A stretch of 9,009 bases of DNA. It comes from CBIHLX01 sp966210935 (GTDB taxonomy: Bacteria > Patescibacteriota > Saccharimonadia > Saccharimonadales > Saccharimonadaceae). Under the pieces are notes generated by a model, which was not told where the DNA came from, did no database searches, and saw only the letters and a list, made by a program, of their open reading frames with translations. The stretch lies in the NCBI GenBank assembly GCA_966210935.1, contig CBIHLX010000033.1, positions 1-9,009 on the forward strand, read 5' to 3'. The translations under genes were made by a program, and so were the position numbers. The number at the start of each line of letters is the position of its first letter. Position 1 is the stretch's first letter. Shown piece after piece: positions 1 to 5,899 of this stretch.

Positions 1-664
1 AGCCCGGAGGATTCGCTGGCCAATTAGTAACATTCGGTTGACTGTTCACCCCAATTCGTGACCAACCGCTCGTCTCCCAGGGATTAATGCGTTCAAGATA
101 GATGCTAAAACAGCTCGAAGGCGAGGTAGAGAATATCGCACCAGGACGCGATGACGTCGATTGAAATGCCGTACAGATATAATTCCAGCCTGCCGGCCAC
201 CCGGTTACATCCAGCTTACCTGCAGAGACGTATGGCCCTCTCTCCTGGCGCACTCCAGATGGAGTAGACTTTCGTTCATAGCCAACCGCAGCCGGGCCAT
301 CCACAAGCTTATTCACTCCATACGGACCACCGTAGCGCACCTGCAGATCCTTTGCGCCATTATCCGTATTAGTCGGCCAATACTTACAGTAGGTTGCTAC
401 CATATTAATTTTTATATCAATGAGTTGAGATGCACCTTCGGTGACCTTGTAGGTATTGTTATTATCAAGACTCGTTATCCACATATAGTCGGCAATCCTA
501 TCCTCATAGGAGGGAGTCTGGACACACCAGTCGTTTGCAAACGCACGCGCACCATCGATGTCAGGGGAGCCGGCAGAAGCAGACTGCGCAGGGCCAATAC
601 CAACAGCGAAAAATGCCAGCACAACAGCAAGCGACACCCAGGCTGCGCTGAAGCGCCTTATCAT
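1..664 (-). CDS. Secreted protein, N-terminal 221 residues (3' end beyond window)
   Basis: This frame is open from an ATG at 664 down to the window edge, giving 221 residues and no stop. Residues 1-31 are a clear signal peptide: an MIRR start, a hydrophobic core near residues 8-25, and an ASA|G cleavage site after Ala31. The mature part is rich in Trp, Tyr, Gly, Pro and Asn. It has four Cys (47, 93, 164, 185), which could form two disulfides outside the cell. The ATG overlaps the TGA of the TPR gene upstream (ATGA), and GAGGG lies 6 nt before it inside that gene, so the two are probably translationally coupled. I recognise no domain. The protein could be a longer cell-surface or adhesion protein. 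The frame is confident; the function is unknown. Confidence 0.82.
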   Translation of the reverse strand, partial: MIRRFSAAWVSLAVVLAFFAVGIGPAQSASAGSPDIDGARAFANDWCVQTPSYEDRIADYMWITSLDNNNTYKVTEGASQLIDIKINMVATYCKYWPTNTDNGAKDLQVRYGGPYGVNKLVDGPAAVGYERKSTPSGVRQERGPYVSAGKLDVTGWPAGWNYICTAFQSTSSRPGAIFSTSPSSCFSIYLERINPWETSGWSRIGVNSQPNVTNWPANPPG

Positions 665-1233
665 ACAGCACCCTCAAGATTCGTAAGTCGGCCTTGGTAT
701 ATAGATATAAATTCCCGCTCAGGTGAATCTTGCGGCAATGCCTCAATAGCGGCAATTGCCTTTTGAATATATTCCTTCTCGTGATCAACATTCTTCTGAG
801 CTGCATAAATATCAGCAATCGATATCAATGTTCGATGTGACGAACCAATCTGGTCAAGAATAAGTGCAAACTTCAACGCTTGATCGTAATTTTTCTGCTG
901 GTAAGCTACCGTAATAGCCTGCTCGGCAAGGGTTGTTTTTTCAGGAACTGTCTCGGCTTCTTCAATGGCCTTGCTGTAGAGGGAGCCTGCACCATCAACA
1001 TCGCCCATTTCAAGTCGCTCGGTATAGCGAGCAGCTAGATTGGTATCACCGCGAAACGATGCCTCTTCAAGCTTTTTCTGCGTCTTGCCAACTCTATCTT
1101 CCTGCTGCGCCGCTTGTTTGGTCTGGTTTTGCTGATACCAAATATAACCGCCGTAGCCGCCCCCTAATATAAGTACACTAATGCCAGTGATCATGAGCCA
1201 TTTTTTTGCATGACCGCTCAAGTGTTTTGCCAT
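661..1233 (-). CDS. Membrane-anchored TPR-like protein
   Basis: This is a 190-residue protein starting MAKHLSGHAKKW. An in-frame ATG six codons upstream (1251) is less likely because it would lie inside the promoter. A single membrane segment (about residues 12-33, Gly/Ile-rich) follows a basic N-terminus, so the rest is probably outside the cell. Residues 35-60 are charged and Gln-rich and look like a helical linker. From about 62 to 185 there are helical-pair repeats of TPR type: AARYTERLEMGDVDGAGSLY, then a YQQKNYDQALKFA segment, then a IADIYAAQKNVDHEKEYIQKA-like segment. TPR domains usually mediate protein-protein contacts. The gene overlaps the secreted protein that follows by 4 nt, so the two probably act together, with this one possibly a membrane partner or assembly factor. 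No enzymatic motif is visible. Confidence 0.8.
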   Translation of the reverse strand: MAKHLSGHAKKWLMITGISVLILGGGYGGYIWYQQNQTKQAAQQEDRVGKTQKKLEEASFRGDTNLAARYTERLEMGDVDGAGSLYSKAIEEAETVPEKTTLAEQAITVAYQQKNYDQALKFALILDQIGSSHRTLISIADIYAAQKNVDHEKEYIQKAIAAIEALPQDSPEREFISIYQGRLTNLEGAV

Positions 1234-1239
1234 AGCACA

Positions 1240-1268
1240 AGCATAATACACCGACGTGCCGCTGACAA
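1240..1268 (-). promoter_or_regulatory. Promoter of the TPR gene, apparently leaderless
   Basis: On the minus strand, TTGTCA (1263-1268) is followed after exactly 17 nt by TATGCT (1240-1245). The overlapping TATTAT (1243-1248) is another possible -10. With either, transcription would start within about three bases of the ATG at 1233. There is no Shine-Dalgarno-like sequence in the few bases between, so the mRNA would be leaderless. No transcription data support this; it is read from spacing only. Confidence 0.5.
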
Positions 1269-1323
1269 CCTTTTATCACTACTCACCTAGCCTAATATTT
1301 AGACCATGTGACTACTGACAAAA

Positions 1324-1410
1324 AGTAAAAGTGCCGGTTGGCGTGAGAGGGTGGCGTACCAGGCTTGGTACCCACTGAACTCTCACGCCAACCGGCGTAA
1401 CCCTTTTACT
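1324..1410 (-). terminator. Long composite hairpin terminator after the surface-protein gene
   Basis: A perfect 17-bp inverted repeat (1333-1349 with 1380-1396, GCCGGTTGGCGTGAGAG) encloses an inner hairpin, GTGG-c-GTACCA / TGGTAC-CCAC (1351-1375), with a GGCT loop. It is flanked by a further pairing segment, AGTAAAAG (1324-1331) with CTTTTACT (1403-1410). On the minus strand the GC stem is followed by ACTTTTACTTTTT, a good U-tract, 15 nt or more past the stop of the surface-protein gene. It insulates that gene from the TPR gene. The plus-strand side also ends in CTTTTAC, so it may work both ways, although no plus-strand gene needs it. The 1252-1424 gap otherwise holds only the TPR promoter. 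Confidence 0.85.
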
Positions 1411-1424
1411 CAGACAACCGCCAA

Positions 1425-2912
1425 CTACTCGGCGGCGGCCCGCTTACGCTGAAGCGAGACACCCAGTGCCAAAAGCAGGGCGATAGCCGAACCGACCGAC
1501 AGCACCAGAGGCGTGTAGTCCTCACCTCCGGCGGAGGTGTTGGCTCGCACGTAGACGACGTCATCCTCCTGGGTCACAGGAGAATCGGTGTCGACCGGCT
1601 CCTGATCCTGGGGTGCAGGGTTCGGAGTCTGGTCCTGCGGGGCGGGGTTACCGACCGGTGCGGGCGAAGGCTCGGGATCCTGTCCCGGCGCCGGATCCTG
1701 CGGAGCAGGATTGTCCCCGGGGCCCGGGTTCGGATTCGGCTCGGTGCCGGGATCCGTGGTCACGACCTTGCAGTCGTTGTTCAGGATTGCCTGATCTCCC
1801 TTTGCAGGAATGGTGATGGTTTCACCATTCTTACGGAAGCTGATCTCGCCATGGATGTCACCTTCGTGATCGCCATGACCTGCCCGGAAGGCGTTGCCGC
1901 TGACCGTGATCTTCTCGTAGGGGTCGCTTTCGCGTCCCGTTGCATGGCAGACCACGAACTTCTCGACGTCAGAATCGTCTGCCGGCGGAAGCGTTGCCTC
2001 GCTGAAGCACTGCTTCGACTCGTATGTCGCGCCCAGCTTGGAGCTGAAGCCCTCCAGTACGGTGTACGTGACTGTCAAGCAGCCCTTGCCGTCCAGCAGC
2101 CCCGCCACGTTGTACGTGCCCGGAACATAGGACAGCCCGTTGATAACGGGGTTGCTGTAGCCCGTGCCGGCTCCGAGAGTGATCGTGTCATTCGCGGTGC
2201 CATCCTGGTCGTTTTTGGTGACCTGTGGCGGAATTGCCTGCTGGTTGGGTACGGAGGCGTAGATCCACTCGGTGTTGCCGGTGAGCTCCACGTCCGCTTT
2301 GGCCGGCTTGGCGTAAGCCAGGAGTGCACCATCGGTAGGGATTGAGGCGGTAGCCCCGTACGGCGTACCAGCGGCGTCGACGTAGTAGTAGTCGTCCGTC
2401 GCCGTGAAGTACACCGTGTTGCCCTGCTGAATAGGTGCTGCCGGCGCCACCAGACGCTTGGTCTGGTTTGTGTAGGCTACCGCGATCTCCGTAGGTCCAA
2501 CGAAGGCCTGAATTGTGGCGCCATAAGGCACATTGTACGGGCCGAACGTCCCCGGTGTCGGTGTCAATTCGTCGAAGGGGTTGTCCGGCGTGTTGTCGAC
2601 TCCCGGTTCCAGCGTTTCCGTGTGAACGGTTTGTCCGGAACCGAGCTCTGCTGGCAGAGTGATGACAATATTTACCGGCACCTTGACGGTTGAACTGCTG
2701 GAGGCATTCAGAGTCACGCGGCCCGGAGACTGCGCAACAAATTCACCCTCACAGCAAAAAACCAAAGCGGCAACGGCGGGCGAGGCGGGCAACACAACGG
2801 CAGTAAAGCCGAGAGCCACCAGGAGAGCCGTGAAAAACGCGGCCACCTTCGTAAAACGACGCTTCTTCTTCGGAGCTCCGACGGAGCTCGCAGTGGCGAA
2901 TGACTTTTCCAA
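1425..2912 (-). CDS. Secreted Pro-rich surface protein with C-terminal membrane anchor, possible sortase substrate
   Basis: This protein has 495 residues from a TTG start at 2912. A GTG at 2921 is also in frame but is itself part of the AAAGGAGG ribosome site, whereas TTG sits 8 nt after it. The basic stretch KKKRRFTK (about 15-22) and a hydrophobic segment ending in PAVA|A near residue 48 form a long signal peptide. The middle, about 60-310, is beta-rich and Thr/Gly/Tyr-rich, with two later Cys. Around 318-357 is a VCHATG...PYEKITV segment followed by a His/Asp-rich GHGDHEGDIH stretch; I recall similar segments in actinobacterial surface proteins. Residues 388-440 are a Pro/Gln/Asp wall-spanning-type linker with three NPAPQD copies. 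The C-terminus has ANTSAGG, a hydrophobic segment (about 467-487) and a QRKR tail, which is cell-wall-sorting architecture without a clean LPxTG. The gene is clearly more GC-rich than its neighbours. Confidence 0.85.
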   Translation of the reverse strand: MEKSFATASSVGAPKKKRRFTKVAAFFTALLVALGFTAVVLPASPAVAALVFCCEGEFVAQSPGRVTLNASSSSTVKVPVNIVITLPAELGSGQTVHTETLEPGVDNTPDNPFDELTPTPGTFGPYNVPYGATIQAFVGPTEIAVAYTNQTKRLVAPAAPIQQGNTVYFTATDDYYYVDAAGTPYGATASIPTDGALLAYAKPAKADVELTGNTEWIYASVPNQQAIPPQVTKNDQDGTANDTITLGAGTGYSNPVINGLSYVPGTYNVAGLLDGKGCLTVTYTVLEGFSSKLGATYESKQCFSEATLPPADDSDVEKFVVCHATGRESDPYEKITVSGNAFRAGHGDHEGDIHGEISFRKNGETITIPAKGDQAILNNDCKVVTTDPGTEPNPNPGPGDNPAPQDPAPGQDPEPSPAPVGNPAPQDQTPNPAPQDQEPVDTDSPVTQEDDVVYVRANTSAGGEDYTPLVLSVGSAIALLLALGVSLQRKRAAAE

Positions 2913-2920
2913 GTCACCCA

Positions 2921-2928
2921 CCTCCTTT
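2921..2928 (-). promoter_or_regulatory. Ribosome binding site that selects a TTG start
   Basis: AAAGGAGG on the minus strand is a near-perfect anti-16S match. The next 8 nt lead to TTG at 2912-2910. The in-frame GTG (2921-2919) uses the last G of this element and so cannot be served by it. Another GTG at 2917 is out of frame. The TTG is therefore the best start. Confidence 0.75.
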
Positions 2929-2966
2929 CGGGTAGGTAAAGCAGTTGCTGAGTAAATAGATTTTTA

Positions 2967-2995
2967 AATGTAGGGATTACTTCGATTCATCCCAA
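2967..2995 (-). promoter_or_regulatory. Candidate promoter of the surface-protein gene
   Basis: Minus-strand TTGGGA (2990-2995) and TACATT (2967-2972) are 17 nt apart, each matching four of six sigma70-type consensus positions. The predicted start would give a leader of about 48-50 nt with the strong ribosome site near its end. The match is modest. Confidence 0.35.
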
Positions 2996-3113
2996 GCTAA
3001 ACGTAGCTCTTTGTGGTCACGGAGTAAACTCACGTAGGGTACCCACAATGGTGACAATCATACCATTCTTTAGCCATTTTGTAAATACCCTAGTACCCTT
3101 TTTGTCCCACCTC

Positions 3114-3122
3114 TGTTACAAT
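3114..3122 (+). promoter_or_regulatory. Extended -10 promoter of ychF, apparently leaderless
   Basis: TGT-TACAAT is an extended -10 (TGn motif). No good -35 lies 17 nt upstream. The expected start (about 3129) is about three bases before the ATG at 3132, leaving no room for a ribosome site, and none is present. Two TACCC copies (3086-3090, 3094-3098) lie over the -35 region, with a third at 3040-3044. Confidence 0.6.
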
Positions 3123-3131
3123 AGAGTCACT

Positions 3132-4208
3132 ATGAGTTTATCTATCGGCATCGTCGGCCTTCCAAACGTCGGCAAATCAACCCTATTTAACGCCCTCACG
3201 AATAATGACATTTTGGCGGCGAATTACCCTTTTGCAACTATCGAACCGAACACAGGAATTGTTCCCGTCCCCGATAGTCGCCTGCAAAAACTGGCCGACC
3301 TTTACGGTTCGACTAAGGTTCTGCCTGCGACTGTGACGTTCGTCGACATCGCCGGTCTCGTGGCCGGTGCCAGCCAAGGCGAAGGGCTTGGTAACAAGTT
3401 CCTGGCAAACATCCGTCAGTGTGACGCGATTGTGCATATTGTGCGCGCGTTTGAGAACACCGATATTGTTCACGTGGCTGACCGTATCAATCCGCAAGAC
3501 GATATCGATATCATCAACACCGAGCTGATCCTAGCCGACCTCCAGACGATTGACACTCGCCTACCAAAAGTCGCCAAAGAAGCTAAGGCCAAGCCCGCTC
3601 TGCGCGATGTTGCGAGCTACCTTGAGTCACTCAAGCGCCACCTTGAAGCCGGCACCCCACTTTCTGCACTGCCGTCACTCGACGAAGAAAAGATTGCCGA
3701 CCTTCACCTGCTTACTGCCAAGCCAGTTATCTACGCCTTTAATGTTGACGAAGCGGGCCTTACTGATGAGGCGAAGCAGACTGAACTCTCAGCTCTTGTT
3801 GCACCTGCCCGAGCAATTTTTGTGTGCGCCAAATTAGAAGAAGAGATCAAGGGCCTTGATGAGTCAGATGCAAAAGAATTACTCGAAAGCTACGGCGTCG
3901 AGGAAACTGGCCTTCACCAGATGATTCATGCCGCTTACGATACGCTTGGTCTTCAGAGTTACCTGACTGCCGGACCAAAAGAAGTTCGCGCCTGGACAAT
4001 CAAGCAGGGCTCTACCGCTCCTCAGGCCGCCGGAGTGATTCACTCCGACTTTGAGCGCGGCTTTATTGCTGCTCAAGTCGTCGACTTCGACGATTTGATC
4101 GCCGCCGGTTCAGAGACCGCCGCCAAGAGTGCCGGCAAGATGCGCACCGAGGGCAAAGAGTACGTCATGCAGCCTGGTGACGTCGTCGAATTCCGCTTCA
4201 ACGTCTAG
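3132..4208 (+). CDS. ychF: Redox/ribosome-associated ATPase YchF (OLA1 family)
   Basis: This protein has 358 residues, the usual length for YchF, and starts MSLSIGIVGLPNVGKST as family members do. An in-frame ATG at 3048 would add 28 residues read through the promoter, so it is rejected. The P-loop GLPNVGKST is at 9-17, switch-type DIAGL at 72-76, and the G4 motif is NVDE at 204-207. NxxE in place of NKxD is the family hallmark that shifts preference from GTP to ATP. A helical insert spans roughly 130-195. The C-terminal TGS domain (about 275-358) includes VRAWTIKQGSTAP, IHSDFERGFIAA and MQPGDVVEFRFNV. YchF proteins bind ribosomes and act in translation and stress responses in the cytoplasm. 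The gene is monocistronic here, between a divergent surface-protein gene and a convergent sortase. Confidence 0.98.
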   Translation: MSLSIGIVGLPNVGKSTLFNALTNNDILAANYPFATIEPNTGIVPVPDSRLQKLADLYGSTKVLPATVTFVDIAGLVAGASQGEGLGNKFLANIRQCDAIVHIVRAFENTDIVHVADRINPQDDIDIINTELILADLQTIDTRLPKVAKEAKAKPALRDVASYLESLKRHLEAGTPLSALPSLDEEKIADLHLLTAKPVIYAFNVDEAGLTDEAKQTELSALVAPARAIFVCAKLEEEIKGLDESDAKELLESYGVEETGLHQMIHAAYDTLGLQSYLTAGPKEVRAWTIKQGSTAPQAAGVIHSDFERGFIAAQVVDFDDLIAAGSETAAKSAGKMRTEGKEYVMQPGDVVEFRFNV

Positions 4209-4210
4209 AC

Positions 4211-4270
4211 ATGAAAAGTGGGCGGCCACAGCAAGGGATTCCCCTGCCGCAGCCGCCCGTTTACTTTCAT
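4211..4270. terminator. Bidirectional terminator between convergent ychF and sortase genes
   Basis: GGGCGGC (4220-4226) pairs with GCCGCCC (4252-4258). It is flanked by ATGAAAAGT (4211-4219) and ACTTTCAT (4263-4270), which pair apart from one bulge. An imperfect inner stem, GCAAGGG/CCCCTGC, sits in the loop. The A-rich left and T-rich right flanks give a T-tract on either strand (GTTTACTTT on plus, ACTTTTC on minus). It begins 2 nt after the ychF stop and overlaps the sortase stop codon. Confidence 0.8.
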
Positions 4271-5070
4271 GTTCCACACCCATTCCGTCGAAACTCGACC
4301 AAGGTAATCTTACCTTCGGGATCCTTGAGGTTGCACGTAAAGACAACCAGCCGGCACCCATCGTTAGCAAAGGAAAAGTCCTTGGCCTTATCGACGACCT
4401 TCCGACTAACTAGCGTGTAGTCAACTGTCCGACCCGTAGCATCAACCACGGAAGCCGGCTGCTCAAGCGCCCAGCCTTCATAGCTTAGCTTGATGAACGG
4501 GAAGGTGACTTCATTGCATACCCGCTTGTCCTGGGACGTGCAGGTGTGAGCCGCCAACATAGCCGGGCGAACAGCGTCACCGCCACCCCTGCTCTGACCG
4601 GAACCATCGAGAAAGTGTGCCACTGGGTCAAACCCATTGGCATCAAGCGGCGGATCAACTACCTGCCCTTTCTGCCACTTCGCCGGAACAACCTCAACTG
4701 ATAAGCCAGCCGCCGGCCAATGAAACTTGGTGATTGGCAGTACCGGCTCAGTGTTGGCAGCCGGAACCGGAACAGGCTCCGCACGAGGCGGCACCTGCAT
4801 TGGTGCAGCTGATGCTTCAGCAGCCGACACCTCGGTAACTGGCGCTTCGCTTGGCGTCTCCGTAACCGGATTCACCGATGGCGATGCAGTCACCACAGGA
4901 ACTGGTGTTTCCGCTTGCTCAGCAGCGAGCTGCTCAGCGGCATTCACCTGCTTTTCGGTGGCCGAGTGACGGTTTTGCCCATAGACAAAAGCCGCGCAGG
5001 CCAGCACAACTCCAACAACAATCAGCACCACAGTATATGGTGAGCGCTTACCCGCACGATGACGAGACAT
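4267..5070 (-). CDS. Sortase (cysteine transpeptidase), actinobacterial class E/F-like
   Basis: This protein has 267 residues from ATG 5070, with GAGGAG 9 nt upstream; the ATG at 5121 lacks this site and lies within a hairpin. A basic N-terminus precedes one membrane segment (about 13-31). A long Ala/Pro/Glu/Val linker follows (about 35-112), and then the catalytic domain (about 113-267). Likely catalytic residues are His175 in LAAHTC, Cys246 in LVVFTCNL (compare the usual TLxTC) and Arg261 or 262 in VEFRRNG. Four further Cys (177, 185, 239, 265) could make disulfides, which is unusual for a sortase. Sortases cut C-terminal sorting signals of exported proteins and join them to the envelope or to each other. 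The surface protein at 1425-2912 is the obvious nearby candidate substrate. The family call is good; the class is a guess. Confidence 0.78.
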   Translation of the reverse strand: MSRHRAGKRSPYTVVLIVVGVVLACAAFVYGQNRHSATEKQVNAAEQLAAEQAETPVPVVTASPSVNPVTETPSEAPVTEVSAAEASAAPMQVPPRAEPVPVPAANTEPVLPITKFHWPAAGLSVEVVPAKWQKGQVVDPPLDANGFDPVAHFLDGSGQSRGGGDAVRPAMLAAHTCTSQDKRVCNEVTFPFIKLSYEGWALEQPASVVDATGRTVDYTLVSRKVVDKAKDFSFANDGCRLVVFTCNLKDPEGKITLVEFRRNGCGT

Positions 5071-5102
5071 TTGATACAACTCCTCAGTAGTAGAACGTGA
5101 AA

Positions 5103-5129
5103 GAACGGCACGAACTAGCATAGCCGTTC
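5103..5129 (-). other. Hairpin in the tlyA-sortase gap
   Basis: GAACGGC and GCCGTTC form a perfect 7-bp stem with a 13-nt loop. On the minus strand TTTCAC follows, too short a T-run for a convincing terminator. If transcription starts at the extended -10 near 5144-5152, this lies in the sortase mRNA leader about 30 nt before its start codon. It may instead be a weak terminator for the tlyA transcript. Confidence 0.5.
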
Positions 5130-5143
5130 ACATACCTAGGCAT

Positions 5144-5152
5144 ATTTTATCA
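5144..5152 (-). promoter_or_regulatory. Candidate extended -10 promoter of the sortase gene
   Basis: TGA-TAAAAT on the minus strand is an extended -10 with no clear -35. It lies about 20 nt beyond the tlyA stop and would give a leader near 67 nt. It suggests that the sortase can be expressed apart from the translation operon. Confidence 0.4.
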
Positions 5153-5169
5153 TAAATGCTTTGATTTGT

Positions 5170-5898
5170 CTACTTGTTGAGCGGAGTCAAGAGATAGAAG
5201 CGCTCTTGATTGCCTTTGGCGCCAGCAACGTCACTATCGCGCTTATCGCGCACGACAAAGTACTGCTTCGCCCAAGTTTCAAACTCTTTGAGAATCTGTC
5301 GGCGGACCGCTTCGTTTTTGATAATTCCCTTGTTCGTCTGGTTGCGACCCGCCTCAAACTGCGGCTTTAACATGGCAGCGATCTGAGTATTAGGCGCGCT
5401 CAACTGCTTGGCGATATACGGCAAAATCTCGCGGAGACTAATAAACGACACGTCGATCACAATGATATCCGGCATATCTCCTTCAATAATAAAGTCACGA
5501 ATGTCTGTTTTTTCATGCAGCTCAATCCGCTCATTACCACGCAGGCTGGGGTGTAACTGCTCGGTACCGACATCCACGGCGTACACTTTTTTTGCACCAT
5601 TCCGGAGGGAGTAGTCAGTGAACCCACCGGTGCTACTGCCGACATCGAGGACAACGGCATCTTTAAAGTTTAGGTTCAAAACCTTAGCCACACTGGCAAG
5701 CTTCAATCCAGCTCGGCTGACATACTGCTCTTCGGCTACCAGTTTCACATCAGCGCTCGCGCGCACAAAATAGCCAGGCTTTGTCAGCGTTTTGCCATCG
5801 ACCGTCACCTTGCCAAGGCGAATCCAGTTTTCAGCCTGCGAGCGACTCGACGTCAGACCGCGAGCCACAAGGGCGTGATCGAGTCGCTGCTTTTCCAT
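5170..5898 (-). CDS. tlyA: TlyA-family rRNA 2'-O-methyltransferase (S4 + FtsJ domains)
   Basis: This protein has 242 residues starting MEKQRLDHAL. An ATG 19 codons upstream (5955) lies inside efp and gives a non-homologous extension. Residues 1-55 are an S4 RNA-binding domain (RLDHALVARGL...LGKVTVDG). A YVSRAGLKL linker follows (59-67), and then an FtsJ-type Rossmann methyltransferase. The SAM-binding motif is DVGSSTGGFTD at 85-95. Lys66, Asp149, Lys178 and Glu182 are plausible members of the K-D-K-E catalytic set. TlyA proteins methylate ribose in 16S and/or 23S rRNA (C1409 and C1920 in mycobacteria). It is somewhat shorter than the usual 265-275 residues, mostly at the C-terminus. Some homologues are annotated as haemolysins; the methyltransferase role is better supported. 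The start is 1 nt after the efp stop, so translation is probably coupled. Confidence 0.93.
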   Translation of the reverse strand: MEKQRLDHALVARGLTSSRSQAENWIRLGKVTVDGKTLTKPGYFVRASADVKLVAEEQYVSRAGLKLASVAKVLNLNFKDAVVLDVGSSTGGFTDYSLRNGAKKVYAVDVGTEQLHPSLRGNERIELHEKTDIRDFIIEGDMPDIIVIDVSFISLREILPYIAKQLSAPNTQIAAMLKPQFEAGRNQTNKGIIKNEAVRRQILKEFETWAKQYFVVRDKRDSDVAGAKGNQERFYLLTPLNK

Positions 5899-5899
5899 A

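Noticed and set aside
161..766. A 201-residue plus-strand reading frame
   Set aside because: It is antisense to the signal-peptide protein and the end of the TPR gene, has no domain-like composition and no ribosome site; the minus frame is clearly the coding one.
1333..1396. A tRNA or small structured RNA in the long hairpin
   Set aside because: The fold is one continuous nested hairpin, with no cloverleaf, anticodon arm or T-loop motif.
1851..2345. A 164-residue plus-strand frame, and another at 1613-1816
   Set aside because: Both are antisense to the GC-rich surface-protein gene, where stops are rare in all frames because of base composition.
3048..3131. An upstream in-frame ATG for ychF adding 28 residues
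   Set aside because: The extension runs through the extended -10 promoter and has no counterpart in YchF proteins, which begin at the MSLSIGIVG segment.
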